In this document: positions 47,901 to 57,134 of the stretch, piece by piece
Position numbering within the stretch: position 1 is the stretch's first letter
Layout of the letters: each line of letters opens with the position of its first letter
Source: Hermatobates lingyangjiaoensis
Taxonomy: Eukaryota > Arthropoda > Insecta > Hemiptera > Hermatobatidae
Direction of reading: 5' to 3'
DNA length: 64,000 nucleotides
NCBI GenBank assembly: GCA_026182355.1
Contig: JAPFBL010001929.1
Coordinates: forward strand, 248,001-312,000
Program-made: the position numbers and the translations under genes
Notes under the pieces: generated by a model
What the model saw: the letters and a program-made list of their open reading frames with translations, nothing else
The model's database searches: none
Told to the model about the DNA's origin: nothing

Positions 47901-50900
47901 ACTCAACCACCCACCCACACACATACATCATCGAAAAAACTCCATAAAACGACTTCTGGGACCTCAAAACATGTAATTCTGTCAAAATCTCGAATCGATT
48001 TTTTTCACGATCACGATACTTTACTTATAGTAAAGTAAAAATAGAATCAGTTATAACAGTTGTTTTCAACCAATATTTCACAAAATTCGTATTGTTTATA
48101 CAAAAAACCTTCAATATAGTGCAAAAAGGAAAAAGGTGGTTAGAGGTGGATCTCTAACCACCTCTCAGAGCTTCTGAGAGCTAACTTTATAAATCTTTTA
48201 ATAAAATGGGTGATTTCTTTGAATATAACGATGCTAAATGTAACATATAATATATTGTACTTGATTTAAGAAAAAAAATGGATATATTCTTTTCAACTAT
48301 CATGTTTGGTATATTTTGTGATTTAAAATAGTAAATATTAAAATATCTGTATAAAAAGCAAAAAAACATTATAAAAAATCTGGAGTGGCCTACACTCTAC
48401 TTTAATAAAAACCAAAGTGAACATTTCTTGAAACGATTTATTCTCCTACAAGAGAATGGCTTTCGTTCAAACAGCCAGTGGATTTCTTACATCGTTTACT
48501 TGACATCCTTCTACATTGAATATTAAAGTAAAATTTTAAAATTTAAAACAGGAAAATACCCTTTTTTTCTCTCAAAACATCTTAAACAGCGAAGAAAATG
48601 TTATTTTAAGGTGATTTGTTAATTAAAGATGTACGATAATTACATTTATTAATCTCTAAACGAAAGATTCCAATTATGAATTATCATTTACATTTTTGGT
48701 CTTTTATAGAATTATTGTACTGGGAATTTTAATCTTTAAAATAATAATAATAATAAGCTTCTTAGTATTTAATAAGATCATTTTCCTTCCCCTTTGTCAA
48801 ATAACATATATACGAATTTTTTCTGAGTGAGTGTTATTATTTTCCTGCACAATATTATTCCTCTTACATCTCATATAAGTCAATAAATAATTTAAATTAT
48901 TCCTTTATAAATATCAATTTTATCTCAGTGGATTTGCTCAAAAAATTTCTAAGTCAATGTAAACGAGGTAAAAAAATATAAAAAATTCGACAAGTATAGC
49001 AGGTGATCTCTTAGTCTAGGATAAACAAACAGTTTTTATAGCGTTATTGCTCTTTTCCGTAATTGAAACTTCATGAATTTTTTTTTATGATTTGCTAATT
49101 TTTTGTTCCATTTTTGGTCAAATTTTCATTATTTTTAATAAGCCGTTTCGCGTCAAAAAATCATTTTCCGAAAACAGAAATCGTACTGTAACGACCCTTT
49201 AGCGAATATAATTTTGAAAAAAAATATCTCAACTCATTCTCCACGTAATGTTCTATTTTTAGGCAAAGTTTCATTCTTGTCCGTCAAACAGTATGGCTTG
49301 TATCGCTCTGACAAGGTTTTAGATTGAATTATAAGTCAAAATTTTTACATTTTATTAAAAAAAAATATTTCCTGTTGTTTCAAAATTCTGAATATATTTT
49401 TCTTTTGTTTCATTTGTAACCTCAAAGATAATGTCAAAATTTCAAAACTCTAGGGTTATCAGTTTAAGAGAAATAAATGTTTTCAAAAAAACGGTTTTTG
49501 GGAAAAAAAGTGACTTTCCCATCATGCATAATTCTTCCCAAACAATAGGGATCTTCGTCTTTATGAGGCCCATTTTTGTGTAAAATATCAACTTGATCCA
49601 TCAAAGATTCTGGACCGTAGCGTGGTAACAAGCAATGCTAACACACGCACCCACCCACCCACCCACTCACACACAGACATCATCGTAAAAACGTCATAAA
49701 ACGACTTCTGGGACCTCAAAACATGTATTTCCGTCAAAATCTCGAGATCGAATTTTTTCGCGATCACTATACTTTACTTATAGTAAAGTAATAGTGTATC
49801 TTTAATTTTTCAAAACTATTTCTTTAATGTGGTTGAAAGTTTATTATATTTGTTTGCATAGCTAGTTAATTTAATTTAATCATTTTTTATGATTTGATTT
49901 ATACGTTTTCGTTTTGAAAAATCATTGTTTTCTTTTATGATGATTATGAGGTGTGCAATGCAATAAGGTGTGCAGTCAGCCTTCCAGTACAAGAAGTATT
50001 GTTATGAGCCTTTTGAATACAGGAAGATCTGCAATCAGTCTTGTCAATACAAGAAGTGCTGTTATGAGCCTTGCCAAAGCATAAAAGTGGAAATACCATA
50101 GTATGCGCTAATCTTAATCCTCTAGCAGTAGGGGCTTGTAGATCAATGCTGCTTCAGAATATTATTCGTCTTTTAATATAAAACATTCACTATTTGATAC
50201 GGTGCACTATAATTCTAATTTAAATAAATGTACATACATCTATATAAATAAAATAATGATTTTGTCTGTACATTGCTTAGAACTGACTCATTTCAAGTTT
50301 TCGTTATGTTTCATACATTGGAGAAACCAAATCCACCCTTAGATAAATTTCTGTCAGTTTGTCGGTTTGTCGATTTGTCGGTTTGTCCGAACACATTTTG
50401 TCACAAGTAAACTCAGCCACCATAAGAAATAGCGAGCTGAAACTTTGACACTAGATTTGTGTATGGCTAACTTAAAATAAAGGCCCTAAATAAATTGATA
50501 ATTCAGTACAGAAGAGAAGTTATGGGGCTTTAAGATGTATTTTTCTAACTTCACCGACAAGTTTGTTTTGAAAATACACAGGTAACTTTGTGAAAATAAC
50601 CACCTCTAAACAGGTGTTGCACAAAACTGTGCAACGGGACACGACTCTGAGTTCGTGCTCTACACAGATATGCCATAGAGGCGGACATGGGTGGGTTATT
50701 GGGGAGTCTGTATGTATACCACGCATACTATTGATTCCGAGCAACTATTTGATTCCGTTGAAGCGATTACAAAGTCCTTTCAGAGTCTATTTCGCATTGA
50801 CGTTAACTAAGTCGCAAAGGGAAACTTTATCTACGCAGGAATTCAAGTTAGCGAGACCAAGTTTTTCTGACGTGATCAACTTTACTTGCAAAAGAGTCAG

Positions 50901-53854
50901 AGGTTCCAACTGTTTGTTCTTCCGTGAACCTGAAGGACAGACACCTAATCTGGTGTATACAGAGGCATTTATTTAACACTGTACTAATAATGGTATTTTC
51001 TACTATTCTGTAATTTCTAAAGGCATTTTGGAATACCAAGTATAATAGAACTCTTGATTCCGTCAAAGACGGGTGCGTTTGCTATGTATTATATATAACT
51101 AATATATTTAATATTTGCTTAATAAAAACACTGGTAACAAAGTAAGGTGTGGAACCAGAGTAGCCCAGTGGCTTGCGTGCTCGTCGGTGAGAGTAGTTCA
51201 AATGTCTTATAAATAAATGTAACAAAAACATTTTTTTTTTAGTTTAATATTTGGGTAATATAAACATTGCTAATATAGTAAGGTAGGGAACTAGAGTAGT
51301 CCAGTGGCTTGCGTGCTTGCTGTTGACAGAAACACAAGTATATCTATATAAATAAAAGAAAGGTTTTGTCTGTACATTGCTTAGAACTGACTCATTTCAA
51401 GTATTCGTTACGTTTCATAGTTCAGAGAAGCTGCATGTACCCATACAATAATTTCTGTCCGTCGGTTTGTCAGTTTGTCCTCAAAATATTGTCATCATTA
51501 AACTCAGACACCATAAGAAATAATAAGCTGAAACTTTGACAGTACATTTGTGTACGTCTAACTTAAACTCTAAGCTTTGAATGGATTGAATATTCAACGA
51601 TGAAGCGAAGTTATGAACTTTTAAGCCATGTTTGGAAACTACACAGACATGTTTATTTTAAAAATATACAGGAGTAGCAATTAGGTATTGTTAGTTGATT
51701 TTAATTTCATTTGCGTACATGAATATAATGGTTATTTCAGCTTATTAACAAGGTGTTTCCCAGAGTTCAAGATGTACTATCTATTCAGAATAAATGGCTT
51801 TGTGAACGAGCAATGCTCAAGCCTTACTAATGAACAGGCAGGAAAAATCAACAAACAAGTTCTTACACTATATCAAGCCGAAGATATAACTTAAAAGTCA
51901 GTAAAGAGAGTGATTGGTAATGAGGAAGTAGTTCATTATCCAAGTGAATTTCTTGACTCTGTGACTGCTCCTGGACTGCCTGCTCATGAGTAGAAACTTA
52001 AAGTAGGAGCATCATCATGCTGTGATTTAGTATCAGTAACAAATTTCATGTTACGAAACTTGAGTGCCCCGGGAAATGTGCAACGGACACGTCTCTGAGT
52101 TTGTGCTCTGTAGAGATACGCCATAGAGGTGGACATCATGAGTTGGTTTGGAATGGGAAATCTGTATTTTACTACCCATACCATTGATTCCGAGCCACTA
52201 TCTGTTTCTGTTGAAACGATTGCAAAGTCCCGTCAGAGTCTATTTCGCAATGACGATAACTAAGTCGTAAGGGGAAACTTTATCTAACGCAGGAATTCAA
52301 GTTAGTGATAAGAAGTCTTTTCTACATGATCAACTGTAGTTTACTTGCTCAATAGTCAGAGGTTCCAACTGTTTGTTCTTTCGTAAACCTGAAGGACAGA
52401 CAGCTAATGTGGTGTGTACAGAGGCATTTGTTTAACACTGTACTAATAATGATATTTTCTACTATTCTATAATTCGTAATTATAGTATTAGTATAATACT
52501 ATAATTGGTATGGTACTCCATAGTATTTTGGAATACCAAGTATACTAGAATTTTTGATTCCGTCAAAGGCGGGTACATTTGCTAGTACTCTATAAAATCT
52601 TAAACAGTAAATAATAATACACATAAATCTGAAATTGTGATACACAATTTTCAAGCACAATGCAGCCTCTTCGGAATTTATGAGCATTAGCGCTATTTTT
52701 TTCGTATGCACAGACTTTTATTAATACCATCTGTTTAACAGAAAAACACTTAGTGTATTGGACTTTGATAGGCACAGTTAAATAAAGGCGTTTGTATTTT
52801 TACTGTAAATTAATGAATATACTGTCATACATTAAGGATTATACACTATAAGAGTATACACAAAAATGAACATATTTTACTGATTGTTTCATTATTTCGA
52901 CTAAGAAGTAGAGAATGATGCTACACACAAAGAACCATCACTGATTTCTGTTGTATTAACGTTGTGCTTTTTTTTCTGTTACAGGCATGTAAAAAACAGA
53001 AAGCGTATACCAAAAATTGTTGCCAACCTGCATACTGTGTCCCACAACCTTGCTATTACCAAAAAGAACCATGCTGTGTGCCATGTCAATGCAAGAAGTG
53101 TTGTTATGAGCCTGTTAAATGCAAGAAGTGCTGTTATGAGCCCGTTCAATGCAAGAGGTGCTGTTATGAACCTCTTCAATGCAAGAAGTGCTGTTATGAA
53201 CCTGTACAATGCAAGAAGTGCTGTTATGAAACTCTTGAATGCAAGAAGTGCTGTTATGAGCCTTGCCAGAGCAATAAGTGTTGTTATGAGCCTGTTCAAT
53301 GCAAGAGGTGCTGTTATGAACCGCTTGAATACAAGAAGTGCTGTTATGAACTTCTTGATTGCAAGAAGTGCTGTTATGAGCCCGTTCAATGCAAGAGGTG
53401 CTGTTATGAACCTATTCAATGCAAGAAGTGCTGTTATGAGCCTGTTCAATGCAAGAAGTGTTGTTATGAGCCTGTTCAATGCAAGAAGTGCTGTTATGAG
53501 CCCGTTCAATGCAATAAGTGCTGTTATGAGCCCGTTCAATGCATGAAGTGCTGTTATGAACCTCTTCAATGCAAAAAGTGCTGTTCTGAGCCTTGCCTAA
53601 GCAATAATTGTTGTTATGAACCTTGTCAATGTAATAAGTGCAACCCTAAGCCTTGTCATTGCAAGATTTGCGTCTATTATCCTCATTACTACAAGAAGTG
53701 CTGTTATGAGCCTTGCCAGTGCAATAAGTGTTGTTATGAGCCTTGCCAGTGCAATAAGTGTTGTTATGAGCCTTGTCAGAACAATTGCTGCTGCGAGCCT
53801 TCCCAAGAAAAGTGCTGCTACGAGCCTTGTCCCGAAAAGAAGTGCTGCAATTAA
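41894..53854 (+). CDS. gene B: secreted Cys-rich decapeptide-repeat protein (two exons)
   Basis: The coding sequence joins 41894-41953 and 52985-53854, 309 residues in all. Exon 1 encodes a signal peptide (core LFAFLVISMASC). The phase-0 intron (11.0 kb) has a GTAATC donor and TTCTGTTACAG acceptor. Exon 2 has a 33-residue head (ACKKQKAYTKNCC, then PAYCVPQPCYYQKEPCCVP) followed by about 23 ten-residue repeats of the type CKKCCYEPVQ and a tail of three shortened units ending in KKCCN. About 86 of the 289 exon-2 residues are Cys (near 30%), mostly as CC pairs, with many Lys, Tyr, Glu and Pro. No known domain is recognised. The layout resembles keratin-associated-type or other cross-linked extracellular structural proteins, or metal binders; this is analogy only. 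Repeats 1-17 mostly have V or L before Q, and later ones have C, so two repeat subfamilies are present. AATAAA signals at 53940 and 53953 fit a short 3' UTR. Confidence 0.9.
42979..43000. repeat. (CA)n, short allele-like tract in gene B intron
   Basis: About 10 CA units. The orthologous position in gene C (57074-57132) has nearly 30, so the tract changed length after the duplication. Confidence 0.9.
43360..45343 (+). mobile_element. repeat F, 2.0-kb copy in gene B intron
   Basis: Begins AATCTGGAATGACCTACACT-CAACTTTACTATAAGTAA and ends CGATCACTATACTTTACTTATAGTAAA. It is absent at the matching place in gene C, where 57655 continues straight into AATAATAATTAACGTATT. No protein-coding frame was seen; a (CACC)n/(CA)n tract lies near its right end. 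Confidence 0.75.
46546..48040 (+). mobile_element. repeat F, copy nested in the hAT element
   Basis: Starts AATCTGGAGTGGCCTACACT-CAAC and ends ACTTTACTTATAGTAAAGTA. The interior matches 43360-45343 in order, with deletions. A small retroposed insert lies at 47079-47190. Confidence 0.75.
47079..47190 (+). mobile_element. 112-bp retroposed insert with poly(A) and TSD
   Basis: Flanked by the direct repeat TCTTCAAAC (47070-47078 and 47191-47199) and ending in AATAAA plus a run of about 19 A. Other F copies have a single (A)TCTCAAACGAAAG here, so the empty site is known. The body (GGTGCCTTCGGGTGGAGCAT) is unidentified; it is a LINE-mobilised SINE or short retrocopy. Confidence 0.85.
48368..49790 (+). 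mobile_element. repeat F, third copy in gene B intron
   Basis: Starts AATCTGGAGTGGCCTACACT-CTACTTTA and ends ACTTTACTTATAGTAAAG. It has lost the left inner 150 bp relative to 43360-45343. Between it and the previous copy, 48041-48367 is AT-rich spacer with an inverted GGTGGTTAGAGGT/ACCTCTAACCACC hairpin at about 48136-48165. Confidence 0.7.
49942..50100 (+). pseudogene. decayed repeat-exon relic in gene B intron
   Basis: 30-bp repeat units still readable as CYEPFEYRKICNQ and CQYKKCCYEPCQ, but a 1-bp deletion (CCTTCCAG against CCTTGCCAG in the gene C copy) shifts the frame and the last unit runs to TAG. It is colinear with 59079-59262, so it predates the segmental duplication. Confidence 0.85.
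50239..52585 (+). mobile_element. Helitron-like insertion (two joined copies) in gene B intron
   Basis: The outer ends are A|TCTATATAAATAAA (TC at 50239) and TTGCTAG|T (52582-52585), matching Helitron 5'-TC and CTRR-3' ends inserted between A and T. A second 5'-type start lies at 51343 and a degenerate 3' end (TTTGCTATG) at about 51078-51086, so two related copies are joined. Both contain decayed helicase C-terminus: one frame gives RDQLYLQKSQR where helicases have a GQLYVALSRV-type motif VI, and another ends PNLVYTEAFI. Gene C has the uninterrupted site near 59413 (TACAAAATCTATAAAATC). Confidence 0.75.
52985..53854 (+). CDS. gene B exon 2 (repeat exon)
   Basis: Starts GCATGT after TTACAG and ends AAT-TAA at 53849-53854. 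The 30-bp tandem repeat spans about 53084-53780. Long frames in the other five readings (Ala-Val-Met-Ser or Leu-Ile-Thr rich) are shadows of this repeat. Confidence 0.95.
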   Translation, partial: ACKKQKAYTKNCCQPAYCVPQPCYYQKEPCCVPCQCKKCCYEPVKCKKCCYEPVQCKRCCYEPLQCKKCCYEPVQCKKCCYETLECKKCCYEPCQSNKCCYEPVQCKRCCYEPLEYKKCCYELLDCKKCCYEPVQCKRCCYEPIQCKKCCYEPVQCKKCCYEPVQCKKCCYEPVQCNKCCYEPVQCMKCCYEPLQCKKCCSEPCLSNNCCYEPCQCNKCNPKPCHCKICVYYPHYYKKCCYEPCQCNKCCYEPCQCNKCCYEPCQNNCCCEPSQEKCCYEPCPEKKCCN

Positions 53855-54762
53855 GTTTACTACAGCAAGAAATCCTACTATCACCCTGTCTCAAGAAGAA
53901 ACACTGCTGTACTGACTATTAAAAATACAAAAGATACTTAATAAAATTGCTTAATAAATTCCAAATCGGTTATTAAATTAGCGATAAGGACTACTTTTGA
54001 GACACAACTAATTTTAGAATTGTTAACACTAGCATAAAATTAATGGCTTTGTATTTTACAATTATATTTTTAAATAAATTTCAATCATTGAATCAAATTT
54101 CTTTATAACCCAGTTCCACAGGTAGACAGGTGTATATAATTACAACAAATACGTGTTTTTTGTCACAGTCAATCTATGTTATACTTAGATCATAACACAG
54201 CGTCTCCGTGACTACGAGGGTATTGCTCTTACATTTGTTATAAGAAACTGATAACAATAAAATAAATTTAATACAGCAAATGCTATGAACATTAGTAAAG
54301 GTTTGTTCAAGCTTGACTCAACACAGACGAAGGCTTTATAATGAAAAGTAGAACCTTCATTAATATAAAATTCAATAGAACAGAAAATTACTATTTAATA
54401 AAATTAAATTACTAATAAACATATAAAACATATTATGGCAAAAAAGTAAATTTACGAAAAATTCACCTCTAAATACGACAGTTCAGGATGACGTCTGGAT
54501 TTGATTTCTTCAATGTAGATACAGAAAAATGAGAAATTAAAAATACATACTAACAGTATCTAATTTTCGGTTTGAACCGTCTTCAGGTGAAATGAAACAG
54601 AAACCAAATTCAGGAAAAAAACATATAAAAGTGATCAGAGTAGTTTAATACATATTTAATTCGACTGCGTTGTCATTATGTAAGAAGTGAAGGGAATTGA
54701 TTTGTCTACAAGGATTGATAGCTGCCATGATAAGGTTTACTTATATCTTCTTGAACTCATTC
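53855..54762 (+). repeat. 3' flank of gene B shared with gene C
   Basis: Near-identical to 60625-61537. It contains two AATAAA signals (53940, 53953). At 54551-54590 (minus) it has the hammerhead-like K core CTGAAGA-C-GGTT-CAA-ACC-GAAAATTAG. Duplication homology ends at about 54762. Confidence 0.85.
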
Positions 54763-54824
54763 GTTGTCCTTGGTATAACTTTCTTTACTAGCTCTAAAAT
54801 ACCTCTGGAGTCTCCCTCCATTAT

Positions 54825-54955
54825 CAGTAGCAGTTTGCTTCTCAACGCGAGTACTTCGCACTGATGACGACGGATGTCGAAATATCGAAGTGAGTTCTGT
54901 AGTGTCTTTCTGTGTTCTTTTCTCTGTGTTAAAGTGTATATATATATATATAAGA
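54825..54955 (+). mobile_element. element C, copy 2, with intact hammerhead-like core
   Basis: GCAGTTTGCTTCTCAACGCG, then at 54861 CTGATGA-C-GAC-GGAT-GTC-GAA-ATAT-C-GAAGTG. CACTTC-type pairing of GAAGTG with the 5' side is damaged (CTTCGCA). (TA)n follows. Confidence 0.75.
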
Positions 54956-55175
54956 TTTCACATAAAGACCTGAAATAACAATCAATGATCAAACCACAAT
55001 ATAAAAATGGGAAAACAAGACTAAGATCATTCAACCATAACAAGCAGTCTTCGTCCGAGTCAAGAACGCAACTGAGTTTTTGATTTAAATCCGTTGAGTT
55101 TTGACTCTGACGAAGACCACTTGTTACGGTTGAAAGATTTTAGTCTTGAATTTTTATTTTCTTATTGTGGTTTGA

Positions 55176-55220
<45 letters not shown>

Positions 55221-55225
55221 TAGTT
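54955..55225. mobile_element. B elements in inverted pair plus (TA)n
   Basis: The minus copy at 54955-55075 (core 55018-55062) faces the plus copy at 55095-55178 (core from 55103: GACT-CTGACGA-A-GACCA-loop-CGGTT-GAAAGATTTTAGTC). A 39-bp (TA)n tract ends the unit at 55216. Confidence 0.8.
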
Positions 55226-55227
55226 AC

Positions 55228-55312
55228 AGCTAGAGAACACAAGAAAAAGGACGAACACTCACGAATCTCGATAATTTCGGCGTCTTGCCGTCTTCAGGAG
55301 AGTAGAAATATA
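55228..55312 (-). ncRNA. hammerhead-like motif P (minus strand)
   Basis: Minus strand 55303-55266 reads TCTC-CTGAAGA-C-GGC-AAGAC-GCC-GAA-ATTAT-C-GAGA. TCTC and GAGA pair as helix I directly next to the core and next to the cleavage-type C. It is a single short copy between (TA)n tracts. Confidence 0.55.
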
Positions 55313-55334
55313 TATAAATATGTAGATATATATA

Positions 55335-55580
55335 TAAATACTTTTTCACTTCTTCTCTGAATTTGGTCAGGGTTAATATTTAGAATCACTTTTTCCCCAA
55401 CGTTTCGTCTTTATTTAAGGCATCCTCAGGGCTATAAACTAATAAAACAAAGACAATGATTTGTCATAACTACTTTACATTCATCATAAAAATTCAAAAA
55501 TTTACTTAATCAAGGTTAGTTTCTAATAACGAACCAACAAAACCATTATCTGTCATTGCATTGGTTGGGTATTAGAAGTT
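55335..55580 (-). mobile_element. element D, minus copy
   Basis: The outer arm CTGAATTTGGTCAGGGTTAA is followed by the core at 55396-55433 (minus: AGCC-CTGAGGA-T-GCCTT-loop-AAGAC-GAAACGTTGGG). It abuts GTTAAC, where the inverted 3'-flank fragment upstream of gene C begins. Confidence 0.8.
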
Positions 55581-55690
55581 AACAATTCTATGATTAGTTG
55601 TGTCTGAAAAGTTGTGCTTATGGCTATTTTATTAAGCAATTTGGAATTTATTAAGCAATTTTATTAAGTAATTTTTTGTATTTTTAATAT
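55581..55690 (-). repeat. shortened inverted 3'-flank copy upstream of gene C
   Basis: The complement matches 53925-54025 and 60700-60800. It corresponds to the inner end of 41085-41617; the outer part was removed or replaced where element D now sits. Confidence 0.8.
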
Positions 55691-55928
55691 TGTATACGAA
55701 ATTAGTAATGCAACGACAGACATACCACTTTGGCATTCTGTAATAAGATAATCTGCATCGAGAACAAAAACCAGATAATTGAAATCAGTGTTCTTGATTA
55801 AGAGGTTTTGCACCTAAAATTCAAAATGAGGTCAAATCTCTTCTCCATAATATCATTTACGTGCTTTTTTCTTTTTTATTGATAAATTCAAAACATAGAC
55901 AGGTAATATCAACTAAACATTAAGTCTC

Positions 55929-55936
55929 TATATAAG
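55929..55936 (+). promoter_or_regulatory. TATA box of gene C
   Basis: TATATAAG, 52 bp before the ATG at 55989, with the same leader sequence as gene B. Confidence 0.8.
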
Positions 55937-55988
55937 TCTATTGAAGACACTTAGAGACTATACATCAAGGTGTTTCAGAGCCATCAAC

Positions 55989-56048
55989 ATGAACTCCTCT
56001 CACCTCTTCGCCTTCCTCGTGATTTCCATGGCCTCATGCATCACAGAG
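55989..56048 (+). CDS. gene C exon 1 (signal peptide)
   Basis: Twenty codons, ATG to GAG, GT donor at 56049. It is identical to gene B exon 1 at the protein level. Confidence 0.9.
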
Positions 56049-57077
56049 GTAATCTATACATAAATCAAGTGTTTGTCTGCATTTTTGTGTGTCCGTTCAC
56101 ACCATAGTATGTGGTTACTATGGTACTAACCAATCCATGGTTACCCAACAAAAATGGAGTTCTTAAACGTATCAAAAATTTTAAGATTTCTTAAAGGCTA
56201 AATGCAGGTGACTAAAATAATTTTGTTATACAACCATTACACAATCGAAATCAGTATAAAATATATTGTTGTTTCCGTTTTGTTTTTCTAGTTTGATGAA
56301 TTAAATCTTTTCGCATATTATAAATGTTTAAAATATATTCGCATTTCTTTTATTAACTTTAAAAAGCAAATCTTTCTGAACTGATTCTGATAAAAATATT
56401 TAAGAGTCAAACAAAACAAATTTAACAAGTACATAAGGTTATCCGTTATCCTAAGTTAAATATTCAGGTTTTACAGCTACTTTACCTTTTGCAGTAATTG
56501 GAATTTCTTGAAATTTCTTTTGCAGCTTGATTTATAAATGCTTTTATTTTAGAATGTTTTTTTTTTGTTACAAAAAGTCTTTGTTCTGTAGTATCTGTTG
56601 GACGTAAAAGAAATGTCTTGAAAGAGTAAAATGTATTATACCATCTGTTTCCATCAATATATAGGGGATAGTCGTAATAGTGAGATGATCCATGAAACAA
56701 CCTGCTTCATTTTCACAACCTTTTCAATCAATCATAAGCCAAACATTTTAATTTTGTTTATATCAAAACTGACTTTTTGGGTTGTTTACAATTATGAAAC
56801 TTATTTTCAGTTAATACTTATGTTAGATTAATATTAATTTAAAAATCTTAAAATTCTAGTTTAGGAAGAAAAAAGCGTTGGCCAAAACTACTTTTAAGCT
56901 ATACAAAAAAAAAATGAGTTTACAATGATGAAGCATCCTCCCCCCGAGAACAATAGGCACCTACTATTCTATAGGACACATATTTGGGTATATTGTAAAT
57001 TTTACTCATCTAACGTTGTTGCCTGTAGAGTATTAACAAACATTTGGATATACACTCACCCACCAAACCAGTCGCAC

Positions 57078-57134
<57 letters not shown>

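Larger units (their letters stand above)
46306..49930 (+). mobile_element. hAT-like element split by nested F repeats
   Basis: The left end CAGTGCCGTATCAA (46306) and following 240 bp match 58621-58860. The remainder resumes at about 49793 (TAGTGTATCTTTAA) to 49930. The right terminus seen in gene C (59044-59057) is missing. The F copies at 46546-49792 inserted inside it. Confidence 0.8.

Noticed and set aside
52499..52775. Conserved minus-strand frames (also at 59419-59604)
   Set aside because: They are conserved only because they lie in the duplicated intron; no start context or domain supports them.
52979..53915. Long antisense and shifted frames (Ala-Leu-Ile-Thr and Ala-Val-Met-Ser rich) over the gene B repeat exon, and equivalents over genes A and C
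   Set aside because: A 30-bp repeat leaves several frames open at once. Only the Cys-rich frame has the acceptor, the matching signal exon and a shared stop.
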